A stretch of DNA of 64,000 nucleotides from Prorocentrum cordatum (GCA_963575745.1 CAUYUJ010012558.1:401001-465000), one strand, 5' to 3'. Positions 41,790 to 53,185 are shown, counted from the stretch's first letter. Numbers and translations are program-made. The notes: generated from the sequence alone by a model not told the origin.

Positions 41790-44033
41790 TTATGCAGCGG
41801 CATGGGCCGCCCCCGAAACGCGCTCGCGCGCCCGCGGCCCCCCAGCGAGGCGGGCGGCCGACCGGCGCGAGTGCGGGGGCCCCCCCGAGGCCACGAGGGG
41901 GCCCTTTTCCGAAAAGACGGAAGAGGGCGGAGTGCCATCTGCCCATCCTCCGTACCATTCTGATGAGGCCTCCGAGGAAGGGGGCCGGGAGGAGCGGCAG
42001 GGCCAGTCAAGGGATGTCGCACATGTACTTGTCGTAGATACAATACAGTCGAGGTCACATCGTACGCGGAACACCTTGTCTGTAGCGCTGTATACGTGGC
42101 ACGTGCACGTAATAGCCTTGCCCGCAGCGCTATAGAGCAAGCGCAGTCGGCATGAGAAGAACATTAAATGTTGAAGTGCCATAATCAGCGGGTTCTGGAA
42201 GGTAGGTCTCACCGTGCTATAGCGCCATCCGATCGTAAACTACGCCGAACAGGCTATATCGTCGTTGAGCACGTCGAGAAAGAAGTGGGTGACCCAAGGC
42301 TGGTCCTCCACGGACGCGAGGTCATACAGCCGCTCGAACACGCAATCGCTTCTCACCGGGTCGTGAAAATGGTAAGCTCGGATCGCCTATTGGTGCATGA
42401 CGGCGAGCCGCCTCTTGGGGTACTCCTCGAGGGGCTCAGTGTTGGTGTTCGTAACGCTCATGGTCACCGATCTCGCTCTCAATGTCCAACGCTCCGCGGT
42501 GGTATCCCACGCGCCCACAGTACCCTCGAGGCGATTAGGGTGCTTCTGGCCTTTAAGCCTGGCTACTCGGGCTGGCACCCCTTGTCGTAGCCCTGCGTGT
42601 TCGGATACTTCGGTTTGTTCTTGTAGTCCGGCTCGTTCTGCTGGTGTTTCTCGTACCACAGATGGTTGCCCTCGTCGCTCCACAGGTGGTCCTCTTTGGC
42701 TCTGATGGCGGCGATGCCTCTTCAGCTTGTTAGCCAGATAGCTCAGCAGGCGGTCCTGGTAGCCGTGATGGTGGCCCTGGGAAGTCTGCTTGTGGCCCGT
42801 GCAGTTGAGCTCGTCGCCTTGGTAGCTCTGCGGGAGGCTCTCGTAGTTCTGCTTGTGGCCCTCGTAGCGCAGCTGGTGGCCCTCGTAACTCGCGTAGCTG
42901 TGCCTGTGATCCTCGTATATCAGCTCGCAGACCTCGAAGCTCAGGATGTGGCCCTTGTAGTTTTACAGATGGACCTCGTGGCTGTCTGATGACAGTCGGA
43001 ATTTTGCTCATTGCTCCCGTAGCTGAGCAGGTGGTTTAGGTAGGTCACCTGGTAGTCCACGTTGCTCTGCTGGTGGCCCTCGTATCTGAGTTGGTGGCCC
43101 TCGTGACTTAACTGGTGGGTTCGTAGCCTTCATTGTGGATCACGTAGGTCAGCTCGCGATCCTCGTAGCTCAGCTTGTGGATCTCGTGGCTCTGCTGGTG
43201 GCTCTCGTAGCTCGGCAGATGGAACTTTGGGCACTTCTGGTGGCTCTCGTGGAGGTGCATGTGGTCCTTGTCGTTCTGCTCGTGGTCCCCGAAGGTCGTC
43301 TAGGTGGCCTGGGTAGCTCTGCTTGTGGCTGTAGTAGCTTGGAGGGTACGCTCTCTTGGCAGTCCTCGAAGTCCGAATCGAAGCTGTCGGCTGTTCAACC
43401 GTAAAGTGCCACTGCCTGGACGCCAGAGTAGTGCCGGGCGTCGTAGACAAGCAGGTCGCTATCGGAAAAGCCCCCGCCGTACTCGTAGTAAGCGGGTCGG
43501 CCATGGTCGCACTCGTCGTAAACGACGCGGCCGTTGGCCACCAGTACCTCGACGACGTACTGAATAACCCCATTCGGGCTGTTCGGTCGCGTCGTTGCTG
43601 GTGTTTGTTTTGTTGGCGTGCTTCGTGTCGGAATGGTGATGGCACGCGTCCTTGGCTGCCTGTTACCCAGCTTATTCTCGTACATGGGCTGCCTGTTACG
43701 CAGCTCGTTCTCGCACTGGGGATGCCTGTTGCGCAGCTCGTGATTCGTCGCTCCAGCGGGGGCCTCCTTAGCAATGATGGTGGGCGCCATGTTCCTCTAT
43801 GGGCGCACGGTCTCGACATCGTGGTACGTGTCCACGTACGTAAGTGGGTAAGTCCCGTAGCCCTGCAGTTCAACAACCAGTGGTTGATGTTGTAGTCGTG
43901 GTAATTCCCTCTCTCGCGGATGGTCTCCCACTGGTGGATGATGTTGCGGCGCGAGGACCCGGGGCCAGATGGCCTTCCATTTCCTGCTCTTCCTCATGAT
44001 CCTGCGCCTCCCGCTCGTCCGCCGTCGCCTCAT
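41790..44033 (-). pseudogene. Decayed gene encoding Tyr/His/Glu-rich heptad repeats
   Basis: From upstream to downstream: 44033-43395 (one in-frame TAG at 43797-43799) has LVVELQGYGTYPLTYVDTYHD and YYEYGGGFSDSDLLVYDARHY. 43345-42720 is a 21-bp repeat read best as heptads (SYEGHQL, RYEGHKQ, SYESHQQ, SYEDREL). 42710-42570 has LWYEKHQQNEPDYKNKPKYP. 42683-41790 has in-frame TAGs at 42387-42389 and 42240-42242 and text such as YHFHDPVRSDCVFERLYDL. Codons in the YEGHQ frame look natural, but several frame changes are needed to stay in it. I recognise no family. A secreted or structural repeat protein is possible. Confidence 0.35.
42720..43345 (-). repeat. 21-bp coding minisatellite
   Basis: Plus-strand consensus CTCGTAGCTCAGCTGGTGGC(C); about 25 degenerate units. 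In one minus frame it reads YEGHQLS, in another ELRGPPA. The YEGHQ frame matches the flanking non-repetitive coding text. Confidence 0.75.
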
Positions 44034-44310
44034 CCTCCTTCGCCATCCTCCCCCTCGACATCCCCCCCCGCCTCCGCCCTCGTCCCCTCCGCCCTAAGGC
44101 CTTTGAACCCGCGGGGGAGGCAGGCGGCCGACTCAACGAGGAGGCGGAGGGGAGGGGAAGCTGAAGGAACGAGGAGGAGAGAGAGAGAGAGAGAGAAAGA
44201 AATAGAGATGAACATTGGCGGTTCGAATATCGGGTCCCGAAGGATGGGGCCCTTTGGGGCAAGGGGGCCTCGAGCAAAGCCAACTACACCTGGGCGATGA
44301 TCAAAAACGG

Positions 44311-44432
44311 GCCTTACGCGAGATGGCATAGAGAACTCACGCGGTGGCTTACGCGGGCCGCCAGCGCGTTACGCTACGCTAGGAAGCGCGGGCGTTTACG
44401 CGCGACCTTACGCGAGCAGCTTACGCGCCAGT
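44311..44432 (+). repeat. Clustered TTACGCG motif
   Basis: (T)TACGCG or close variants occur about eight times in 120 bp with irregular 12-22 bp spacing. Confidence 0.6.
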
Positions 44433-44597
44433 GTCGGAGCAAATGGCTCCATTTGTTCGTCGCCCACCTGGCGGTAAACGGAAACCCTGGACCCCCAAAT
44501 GATGTCTTCTCTTGGGGGCACCTCTTTCACTTCCGCCGCCTTCGCTGGCCTTCCGCCGGTTGCCGCCGGCGGAGCCGCTCCCGTTTTGCTTCCCCCG

Positions 44598-44755
44598 CCT
44601 TCGGCCGACCTTCCGCTGGGGAAGAGATGTCAATTCCTTCGATCTTCTACGGCGAAGGCCTCCCTGGAACACCCCACATGGGCTCATGGGGGCTCCCCTA
44701 TCTCTAGGGCCCCGCCAATCAGAGCCCCACCTACACATCGTCGAAGAGGAGGCGG
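44598..44755 (+). repeat. Dispersed repeat (second family), composite copy
   Basis: 44598-44681 resembles 53783-53857 (GCCTTC(G/T)GCCGA, GAGATG(T/G)CAA, TCGATC, GGCGAAG). 44690-44755 resembles 45235-45296 (GCTCCCCTATCT(C/T)TAGGGCCCCG, CGAAGAGG). The latter pair is a diverged direct duplication about 545 bp apart that brackets a (GAC)n array. Confidence 0.6.
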
Positions 44756-44757
44756 CG

Positions 44758-44758
44758 A

Positions 44759-44813
<55 letters not shown>
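44758..44813. repeat. (GAC)n microsatellite
   Basis: About 18 pure GAC units, then degenerate units to about 44850. Confidence 0.95.
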
Positions 44814-44815
<2 letters not shown>

Positions 44816-45779
44816 CGGCGACGACGACAACGACGAAGCCGACGGCGGCGGCAACGGCCCCGCGCGCAAGGCCCGGAGGCAGCGCGCCCGCAGGCAGCCG
44901 CGCGCGCGCGGGCGGGGTGGGCGCGGCCGCCACCGGGCCAGCGGCCCGCGCCCCTCCGCCCCGGATCGGCCCGCCTCGCGCGCCGCTGGAGCCAGCGGGG
45001 GGAGCACGGTCCGGAGCTTCTGCACCGCGCGTCGGGGGGGTCGGCCGACAACTGATGCCGAACACGCTCGGGACGGCGTTTGCTTCACACGTTGTCAATG
45101 TTTCGGTGTTCGGGCAACCAGGACGGAATGGCAGCGGCATTCCAAAGCGGAAACCAAACTGCAATGCAAAACGGGTCCGAGACAAACACGGCGCGAGTTT
45201 CTGCCGACCTTCGGCCGCCTTCCGCCGAGGAAGGAGCTCCCCTATCTTTAGGGCCCCGTCCCTCAGAGGCCCATCTGCGAACCGCCGAAGAGGCGAAATA
45301 AGAACTGCACCCATGGGGAAACCAAGATACTCAAATACCGTTACTCCCTGGACCTCTCCCAGGGTGCGTTCTGACCAGGAATTCGAAGTGAATCCTGCGG
45401 TGGCGACGGGGCTCCCAGGAGGCCGAAACATGCCTATACGATACCTGTTCCTCCCCAGACTCCCTGGATCCTCGAAGGCTTAAGAACCTCCCTGGAGTGC
45501 GCCATAACGCCTGAGCCGTGTCCAGATCTCCGGTGGCTCAAAGAGAGGATCCTGAGGGATGGGGACCTAAGGAGATGAAGGGGTCCAAGTGTGGACTTCT
45601 GTTGTTTGAGGCAACTCGTCCTCAGGACCCCATCCCCTGCACTCACGAGCCATCAACCGGCGCGCGCGCCGCCCCCGCGCGCCGCTGTCTCCGCTGCCGA
45701 CGAGCTCGAGGGCTGCGGCGGGCGGGCCGCGCCGCCCATTCGCCCGCCGCGCCGTGCCGTGGCGCGCGTCGGAGCGGCA

Positions 45780-46057
45780 GACGCCGGGCGGGGAACGAGG
45801 AGGGGGAGGAGGACGGAGAGGAGGGGGAGGAGGGGAGAGGAGGAGGGGAGGAGGACGAGAGGAGGGGACGAGGAGGAGGAGGAGGAGGAGGAGGAGAGGA
45901 GAGGAGGAGGAGGAGGAGGAGGAGGATGAAGAGGAAGAGCAGGAAGGAGGGGAGGAGGAGGGAGAGGAGGAGCAGGAGGAGAGGAGGACGAGGAGGAGGA
46001 GGGAGGAGGAGGAGGAGGAGGAGGAGGAGGAGGAGGAGGAGGAGGAGGAGGAGGAGG
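45780..46057. repeat. (GAG)n array
   Basis: Interrupted GAG/GGA units ending in a pure run. It adjoins the 3' end of the minus-strand gene at 46225-46930. Confidence 0.95.
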
Positions 46058-46224
46058 ATTAGGTTAGGCTAGGCACTCCACTGGGGCGGCCACCCCTGGA
46101 CAGGCACCGTGGCCCCTGCCTGGCACGGCAACCCCGTGACGTCTCTCGGTCCCACTCGCCGCTGGGCCCGCAAGAAGAACACGAGCCTCCGTGGGGCCAG
46201 GCCGCCCGCGCCTCGCCCGAGCCC

Positions 46225-46930
46225 TCAGCCGCGGCGTTCACGCGCCACCAACTTCTCACGGAAGGCTCGATTGCGGGCACGGTCGAACTCGACGTCGTCT
46301 GGGTCGTCGCGCTCCCAAGGCGGGACGTCATCCGTGTCGCTCTCGCTGGCGTACTCCTTCATCGTGGTGGGGTTGACGATGCCCTCCAGCTCCGTCTGCT
46401 TGCCCTCGCCGTGGGGGGCGAAGAGATCAGAGCTGTGAGGCACCTGCTCCACGGCGGGCTGCTGCACCGCCTTCGCAATCTTCACGTTGGCGACGTCCCC
46501 GAACATCTTCATCGTGCCGGGAGTGGCGATGCTCTCGAGCTCCTTCTGCTTGCCCGCATACTCGTCACCGGCAGGGCACACGGGATGGCCGAGGGTGTGC
46601 TGCACTACCTTCTCGATCTTCTCCTGAACGCCGTCGCCAGCGCCGCGGGCCTGAGCGTCTCCCCCGTGAAAGTCCCCGTCGGCTTCACGGGAGGCCCCCC
46701 TGCAGATTCCAGGCCGTCGCTTCTGCAGGGGGCACTCAGGCCCGATCCTCTCGGACTTCTCCAGGCCGCCGTCCTCATTGGTCGTGATAGGGTCAACGAT
46801 GCCATCCAGCTCCGTCTGCTTGCCCTCCTCGCTGGGCGCGAAGAGATCAGAGCACGGGGACACCTGCTCCGCTGCGGCCTGCTGCGCCGCCTTGTCGATC
46901 TTGGAAAGAGCGTGTTCTACCGCTGCTGGC
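46225..46930 (-). CDS. Charged repeat protein, C-terminal part
   Basis: The open frame continues upstream of 46863 (AAVEHALSKIDKAAQQAAAEQV) to the G-rich block. It has internal repeats: SDLFAPSEEGKQTELDGIVDP near the start and SDLFAPHGEGKQTELEGIVNP near the end, with the diverged YAGKQKELESIATPGTMK between, and linkers of the form NVKIAKAVQQPAVEQV. The protein is acidic, helical and without a known domain. It ends RNRAFREKLVARERRG. It is probably the continuation of 48110-48882, since GNVKIGESVIHRL there resembles the same linker. The two parts are separated by the G-rich minisatellite block. Confidence 0.5.
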
Positions 46931-46937
46931 GGAAAAC

Positions 46938-47120
46938 CGGGGGGGTCACTACCGGTTCGAACCCCCCCCCCCCCCCCCCCCCCCGGAAAACCGGGGGGTC
47001 ACTGGTTCGAACCCCTCCCCCCCCCCCCACCATCATGAAAAGGGGGGGGGTCACTACCGGTTCGAACCCCTCCCCCCCCCCCTCGAAAACCGGGGGGGGT
47101 CACTACCGGTTCGAACCCCC
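46938..47120 (+). repeat. Array of GGTCACTACCGGTTCGAACCCC units (forward)
   Basis: Four units of AAACCGGGGGG, then TCAC(TACC)GGTTCGAACC and a C run, at about 46935, 46986, 47042 and 47092. The GGTTCGAACC core resembles a tRNA T-arm/B box but is a palindrome. It is mirrored in inverted orientation at 47793-47955. Confidence 0.8.
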
Positions 47121-47125
47121 CCCCC

Positions 47126-47720
47126 CCTCGAAAACCGAGTGGGGGTGCGGACAGTGGTGGGGACGGTGTTGGTGGGGACAGTGGTGAGGGGATAGCGGGA
47201 CAGTGGTGGGGACAGTGGGACAGTGGTGGGGACGGTAGTGGTGGGGACAGTGGTGGGGACAATGGTGGGAACAGGGGGGGACAGTGGACAGTGGTGGTGA
47301 CGGTGGTGGTGGGGACAGTGGTGTGGGGACAATGGGAATGAGGTGGAAACAGTGGGACAGTGGAGGGTACAATGGTGGTGGGGACAGTGGTGAAGGCGGT
47401 GGCGAGGACGGCGGTGGGACAATGGGACAGAGGTACAGTGGGGACAGTGGTGGGGACAGTGGGGACAGTGGTGGGAACAGTGGGACAGCTCAGTGGGACA
47501 GCGGAGGAGTCAGTGGGACAGTGGGGACAGTGGGGATAGTCGGGCAGTGGTTGGGGCCGTGGAGACAGTGGGGAGAGTGGAACCGTGGTGGGAACAGTTC
47601 TGGGGACAGCGGGGACAGTGCGACAGTGGTGGGGCCACTGGTGGGGACAGTAGGGGCGGTGGTGGAACCAGTGGGGACAGCGGTGGTGAGGACAGTGGTG
47701 CTGGGAACACCAGTGGGGGA
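47126..47720. repeat. GGGACAGTGGTG minisatellite
   Basis: Irregular units built from GGGACAGTGG and GTGGTGGGGACAGTGG. Open frames through it in all six frames are artefacts. Confidence 0.9.
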
Positions 47721-47792
47721 TGTGATGCGGACGGTGGTGGGGACCGGGAGTCGTTTGCTGGCGGTGAGTAGGGGGGGGGGGGGGGGGGGGGG

Positions 47793-47955
47793 GGGGTTCG
47801 AACCGGTAGTGACCCCCTCCGGTTTTCCGGATCCGAAGGGTAAGGGGGGGGGGGGGGGGGTTCGAACCGGTAGTGACCCACCCCGGGTTCCGGATCCGGA
47901 GGGGAGGGGGGGGGAGGGGTTCGAACCGGTAGTGACCCCCCCGGTTTTCGAGCGG
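47793..47955 (-). repeat. Array of TTCGAACC units (inverted)
   Basis: Three units of GGTTCGAACCGGTAGTGACCC followed by CCGG, at about 47796, 47859 and 47918. They are the reverse complement of the units at 46938-47120. Long G runs separate them and continue to about 48075. Confidence 0.8.
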
Positions 47956-48109
47956 GAGGGGGGGGGGGGAAGGGAAGGGGTTAGGGGAGGGGGGGGTTTT
48001 GCCGGGGGAGAGGGGGGGGGGGGGGAGGGGTTCCAGCAGGGGGGGGAGGGGATTTTCGGAGGGGGGGGGGGGGCGACCCCCGGGCTCCGGAGGAAAAGGT
48101 TGGCAATTT

Positions 48110-48882
48110 TCCACAGTAAAAGGCGGTGGATCACGCTCTCTCCGATCTTGACGTTGCCGTCGTCCTCGCGCGCGTTGGTCTCCCGCTCCTTCTGCTTGCA
48201 CTCCCGCTCCTAGAAGAGAGCCGTAGCGCCGTCCGCCTCGTCCTTCTGCACCTGCATCTGGCCTTCGCGGCCCTCGGAAAAGAGCCCCAGCGCCGTCCTT
48301 CACGCTGGAGTCGCTCTCCGAGGGCTCCACCGAGGCCATCGCCACCTGGCCAGCCCGCGGCCGACCGCGCCGCTGGCCCCGCTGTTTCTTCTTCTTCTTC
48401 TTCTTCTTCTCCTCGGTCTCCAGGATCAGCACGTCGGCGCCCTCGCCGATCCCCACGTGGGCCGCGAAGTTGCGCTCGAACCGTACACTGCCTGGGACTG
48501 TCTTGCCCGCCAGCTGGAGGGGAGCGCCTTCTCGATGGCCACCAACCGCGCAGCGAGCCCGACCTGCTCCTCGCCGTCGAGCTTCTCGCTGTGCGGCGCC
48601 GTCTCGTAGATTAGCGCCACTCCAGTCAGTGCGCATCACGGCAGCGACTGCGGCGGCGAGGTGCTGGCGTCCTCCACCTCCCTCAGCCGTGCCAGCCGCT
48701 GCCGCTCGCACCAGTGGCGCCAGTGCCACGAGGAGCTGGCATCGTTCAGCCGCAGCCATTGCCTTCGCCTCCATCGCAAGAGGCCGCGCTAGGGGAAGGA
48801 GACTGAGCCGCTCTCCGCGCCTGCCGAGATGACAGGACTCTACAGAGAGAAACATCGCGCGCACCGCCCGCCTGGCGCCCAA
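48110..48882 (-). CDS. Charged protein, N-terminal part, downstream of an exact spliced leader
   Basis: Begins just after the SL copy at 48889-48909. The first in-frame ATGs give MFLSVESC and MEAKAMAAAERCQLLVALAP; the latter is the more protein-like start. After a Gly/Arg-rich stretch (a possible frame change near 48620, where YETAPHSEKLDGEEQVGLAARL lies in another frame) come GKTVPGSVRFERNFAAHVGIG, ADVLILETE and a run of eight Lys encoded by an AAG/GAA-type simple repeat, then SVEPSESDSSVKDGAGALF. The frame beyond 48110 enters G-rich repeats and is not coding. Function unknown; likely a retroposed gene. Confidence 0.45.
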
Positions 48883-48888
48883 GGCAGG

Positions 48889-48909
48889 CTTGAGCCAAAA
48901 TGGCTACGG
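48889..48909 (-). other. Exact dinoflagellate spliced-leader core
   Basis: On the minus strand all 21 bases of the conserved SL core are present (CCGTAGCC, ATTTTGGC, TCAAG), preceded by T and a (TCC)n tract. It points into the minus-strand gene at 48110-48882. SL is normally added in trans, so a genomic copy at a gene's 5' end indicates reintegrated cDNA. Confidence 0.85.
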
Positions 48910-49480
48910 AGGAGGAGGAGGACTAGGAGGGGGAGAGCCAGCAGGGTGATGATGTTGAGGATGATCGGACGAAGAGGAGCGGAAGTGGATGAGGAGGAGG
49001 GGGAGAGCGAGGAGGGTAAGGAGGAGAAGGATGAGGAGATGGAGGAGGAGGAGGAGGAGGAGGAGGAGGAGGAGGAGATGGAGGAGGAGGAGGAGGCGAA
49101 GGAGGAGCAGAACGAGGAAGTGGCTGATAGGGGAGCACGGAGGAGGAGGACGGTAGGGAAATGTTGCTTAGCTTGTCGCGGCGGCGGCCCCAGCGACACG
49201 CTATGCCCTGCAAGCGGACAGTGTGTCGCTTTGGTCCATGTGCTGTGAGGCCAGTAAAGCTGGAGGGCACGGCACAGAGGTCGTGGCTGCAAGAATGCGA
49301 TACGTGGGCGGACTCAAGTCGAGGACGAGGAGGAGGGGGAGGAGGAGGAGGAGGAGGAGGAGGAGGAGACCTAACGCCACAGGGTAACCTTAGGTTGGTC
49401 CAGCGTAAGACAGAGGAGGAGGAGGAGGAGGAGGAGGAGGAGGAGGAGGAGGAGGAGGAGGAGGAGGAGGACGACGAGGC
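48905..49480. repeat. (GAG)n arrays
   Basis: Runs at about 48908-48930, 49020-49110, 49320-49365 and 49410-49470, separated by short unique text. 49173-49235 shares a diverged phrase with 50043-50100 (GGCGGCCCC(A/G)GCGAC...GTGTCGCT). Confidence 0.85.
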
Positions 49481-50678
49481 CCCGCGGGGACAAGGGTCGG
49501 GAGGAGGCCGAGGCGCTCCAGAGGCCACCAGGGGCCTCCAACAGGGCCCCCCAGTGGACGCCTCCAGAGGCCTCACGGAGGTCCCGAGAGGCCCAGCATC
49601 CTGAGATCACCGCCTCTGGAGGCCACCCAAAGAAGAGCGAGGCCCAAGAGGGCCTCCTGATCAGAAGGCCTCCTGATCAGAAAGGCCACCCAGAAGGCGT
49701 CCCGAGGACCCCGATAGCCTCCTGCATCCTTGCGCTGAACGCCTCCCAAGGACTCCGAAGGCATCCCCCGCAGAAGGGTTCCCGCAGAAGGCCTCCCCGG
49801 CAGGGCCGTCCGAAGGCCTCGCGCGGCGGCGCGCGCGAGCGGGGGGCGCGGCTCGAACGCGCTCCCCTACGCGGCGCCCGCCGCAGCGTGGCCGTCGGCG
49901 CTGGCACCTTCGTCGGCCTCGTGGGCGCCGGCCTCGTCGGCGTCGGCGTCGGCGGCGTCGGTGTCGGCGTCGCCTCGGAGGGGCGTGCCCCCCGCAGAGG
50001 TCCCCCGATTGCTACAGTCGGGGGCTTTGGTTCGCGTGTCGCATCGGCGGCCCCGGCGACGCACTGTCCCGTTTGAGCGGCTGGCGTGTCGCTCCGCTCC
50101 GCGGGGCCAGAGGCTCGGAAAGGATCGGCACGTTGACGCTTGAGGGCCGGGAAGTGGCTACCGTGTCGCGCCGAAGCGCGGTGGACCAGAACTGGCGGAG
50201 CGACACGCTATCGACGTTCCCGAATCACGGATCCGTGGATCTGGCGCGTGCGCACCAGACTCATGGATCGGGGATGGCCACGCCCCCGCTCGGTTTGGCG
50301 ACGGAGCGCGCTGGAACTGCACGGAAGTAGGGTCCCAGGCTAATCCACGCGCCTTTATCCATGTTCTGGCTTCCTCGGCCCTCGAGAGGCATCGTGGATC
50401 GAGGATCAATGTTTGTGGACGTCCGGGGGGCTCTTTTTGATGGGCATCTGGTGGGCCTCCCGCCGTCATGGCTGGATCCGCCTCGAAGGTTCGTCCAGGC
50501 GCTGACTCGTTGAGGCTTACGGGGGCGGGTGGGGCCCACCCTGCTGTTCCTCCTCCTGGTAAGTTTTGCTCTCGACTCAGTCCCCCTATCTGCAGCTCCG
50601 TTTTCGTCCTTCACCTCCTCCCCCTTCCCCCGCTTCCCCCTCTCCCCATCAACCCTCCCTGCCTTCCTCAGCTTATCA

Positions 50679-50714
<36 letters not shown>

Positions 50715-51706
50715 TCCTCCTCCTCCTCCTCCTCCTTTTCCTCTGTCATCCTCCCGGCTCGTTTCTCCCTGAATACGTCCGTCCCAAATTCTTTCCCCTT
50801 CTCACTCCCTTCTCGCTCCCTGCCTCCCCATGCTCAACACGTCCGCACCTGGTGCAAACATACTTCCCGTACACAATTGTGCCGACATGTTGCCACTGCC
50901 GCGCAGCCCTCAGTGGACAAGATCGATGCTGTTCTGAACGACTGTGACGCCGCAGGCTGACCCTGCGCTGCTCGAATATTTGGTGGCCTTCCGTGTAAGT
51001 TCTGCTCCCGACGTTGCCCCAGCTCGGACAGGCTCGACTAGACCCCAGGAGGAGGATCAAAAAACTCTACGCATTCCAAGACTCCGACATGGGCCCCCAG
51101 GTTGAGCAGGGACCAACCGCCCCGGCATTCCTATAGGCCTACAACGATATGGTCCTAGAACCCCAAAAATGTTCCAAGAACAAAAACAATGTTCGCAGAA
51201 CGTAAGCCGATGGCTTAAAACAAGACAATCCCAGCACAAGCCCTTTCAATAACATTTCGTGGAAACCACAAAAGGCTCTGAGAACGTTGTTTGGTAGGCC
51301 TATAGGCACGCCAGGACGCTTCGCCACTGCTTGACCAGGTACCAGCGCCAGTGCCCGCAGAATGCGCTCCGACCCCGGCTCGCACTCCGGCTTCTGATGG
51401 CCCCCTGCTCCCCTCCCAGAGGCCTCATTGATATGGAAGCCTCGGCAAGGCGGGCGTACCTAGCTGCATCCGGCTTCGTGAGCCCCACCCATTTATCGTC
51501 ACCTCATTTCGAGATCTCGAAATTAGCAGAAGGATCCACAGCATGCCGTAGAACCTATATTCAAGAAACACAAGAGGTGTGGGATGGAGGGAAACAAAAG
51601 CGTGCCTCAGACAAGCTCGTCCCCGCCGCGCAGCTGGATGCTGCGCCCGAGAACCCATCTCTCCTCACCTCCGTTGCCTGCGCCTCCCCTCCCCCCATAG
51701 AAGGGG

Positions 51707-51710
<4 letters not shown>
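49481..51710. other. Intergenic DNA, simple and short repeats, no gene recognised
   Basis: 49500-49830 is built from irregular AAGGCCTCC/GAGGCC phrases. 50685-50720 is a (CTCGTC)n-like run followed by (CTC)n. 50960-51320 is lower-GC unique sequence without coding character. Confidence 0.4.
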
Positions 51711-51711
<1 letters not shown>

Positions 51712-51739
<28 letters not shown>

Positions 51740-51908
51740 GAGGAGGAGGAGGAGGAGGAGGAGCAGCAGCAGCAGCAGGAGGAGGAGGAAAAGGAGGAAT
51801 GGAAGAATGGAGGGGGAGGAGGAGGAGGAGGAGGAGGAGGAGGAGGAGGAAGAAGAGGAGGAAGAGAAGGAGGAGGAGGAGGAGGAGGAGGAGGAGGAGG
51901 AGGAGGTC
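51712..51908. repeat. (GAG)n array
   Basis: Nearly continuous GGA/GAG units with an AGC run at about 51766-51780. The long minus-strand Ser/Leu/Pro frames over it are artefacts. Confidence 0.95.
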
Positions 51909-53082
51909 CCGGCTGCCAACGCACCGCCTCCACTGGCGAGGAGGCGCGTCGCCGCAGGTCTGCCGAGCGGCAGGCGACCCGCGACGAGGAGGCCGGGCGG
52001 CGCGCCCCACGGTTGGGCACGTTCTCTCTTGCGAACGCACTCCAGCCAACGGCTGCCTCTCACGCTCTTCGACCCTCGGCTTACCAGGGGCTTGCGCGTA
52101 GGCTGCCGCCACGTCGAGCACGGCGCCTTTCGCCCACCGTCTGCGTCCCACCACCCTGCCCGCCGTGGACTCTTCCCTCCGCTCCTTTTCTTTGAGCCTC
52201 ATCCCGCCTGCCTCCTGACACCTCCGTACCCGTGGGCCGACGTTGTGGTCTTGTTGTCGGCCGCCCGCCGGGCCCCGCAGCCCTCCACTGTGAGCCCGCA
52301 GTCCCTGGATGCCACCTCGCTGGGAGGTCACCAACGACCCAACTTCATGCCGTCTCCCTGCGCCCTCGTGCCGTGTCCCTGTCACGGCCTCTTGCTCCGC
52401 CCCGCTCCTCGCGCGTGGCCGCTTGCTCCGCCCCGCTCCTCCCTCCTCCTCCTCCGACATCTTTGTTTCTCACCATCCCTCCAATATTGCCATCCTGTTG
52501 CCTCGTGGTCCTATCCTGCAGCTAGCACCGCATCTGCACCTGCCGATGGCACTCCTCCTCCCGCTCGTCCTCTTCACCCTCGGGCATCATGCCCCTCGCG
52601 ATCGCAGTTCTCCTCCAGTTCCAGCCTCCAACATTATCATTCGTCGGCTGGCTCGTCCCCGCATCTTCACCACCACCGTCACCCATCACCCTCGTTCTTG
52701 CTCAGCCACCAATCCAACTTTCAGGCATGCGGCCTGCCTCCCCCGCCTTTCCTACACCTTTCCCTCGTCCAGGCTCCTGAGACCCACTTCCTCCCTCCAC
52801 CCATCCTGCTTCCCGCCCGCTTTCCCTCTTCCCCCTCCTTCGTTCGCCCACCTACCTCCTCCCGCCCTCCCCCACCCCTCCTCCAGATCATCGTTCTGTC
52901 CCTCCTCCTCCTCCTCCTCCCCCTCCTCCTCCAGGTGCAATTTTCCTCCTGTCCCAACCACTTCCATCCTTCTCCTCCCTCTTCCTCCTCCTCCTCCTCC
53001 TCCTCCTAGGCCTCCGCCTTGCCCGCCTCGTCCTCCTACGACGACGACGAAATCGACAAAGTGTTGTTCCGTCTCTTCTTCT
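51909..53082. other. CT-rich intergenic DNA, no gene recognised
   Basis: Plus-strand pyrimidine-rich, ending in (CTC)n at about 52895-53008. The 476-residue Pro/Ser/Leu frame across 51.6-53.0 kb mirrors this composition and shows no domain. Confidence 0.45.
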
Positions 53083-53090
53083 TGTTATTG

Positions 53091-53122
<32 letters not shown>

Positions 53123-53138
53123 GTGATTATTATTATTC

Positions 53139-53185
<47 letters not shown>

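Noticed and set aside
42240-43799. Reassignment of TAG, because several decayed minus-strand frames (also 5547) are interrupted by TAG
   Set aside because: Other breaks are TGA (4491, 5835, 11878, 27601, 43395), frame changes are frequent, and all these genes look degenerate. Ordinary mutation explains them.
46938-47120. tRNA genes suggested by GGTTCGAACC (B-box-like)
   Set aside because: No A box, anticodon arm or acceptor pairing at tRNA distances; the phrase is a palindrome repeated in both orientations amid G/C runs.
46999-48882. A 627-codon minus-strand frame joining the SL-tagged N-terminus to the far side of the minisatellite
   Set aside because: After about 48110 it only translates G-runs and the GGGACAGTGGTG array (Pro/His/Thr repeats). 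The frame is open because the repeat has no stops.
51579-53009. A 476-codon Pro/Ser/Leu-rich plus-strand protein
   Set aside because: It starts in a (GAG)n array and follows CT-rich composition, with no motif and with competing frames on both strands.
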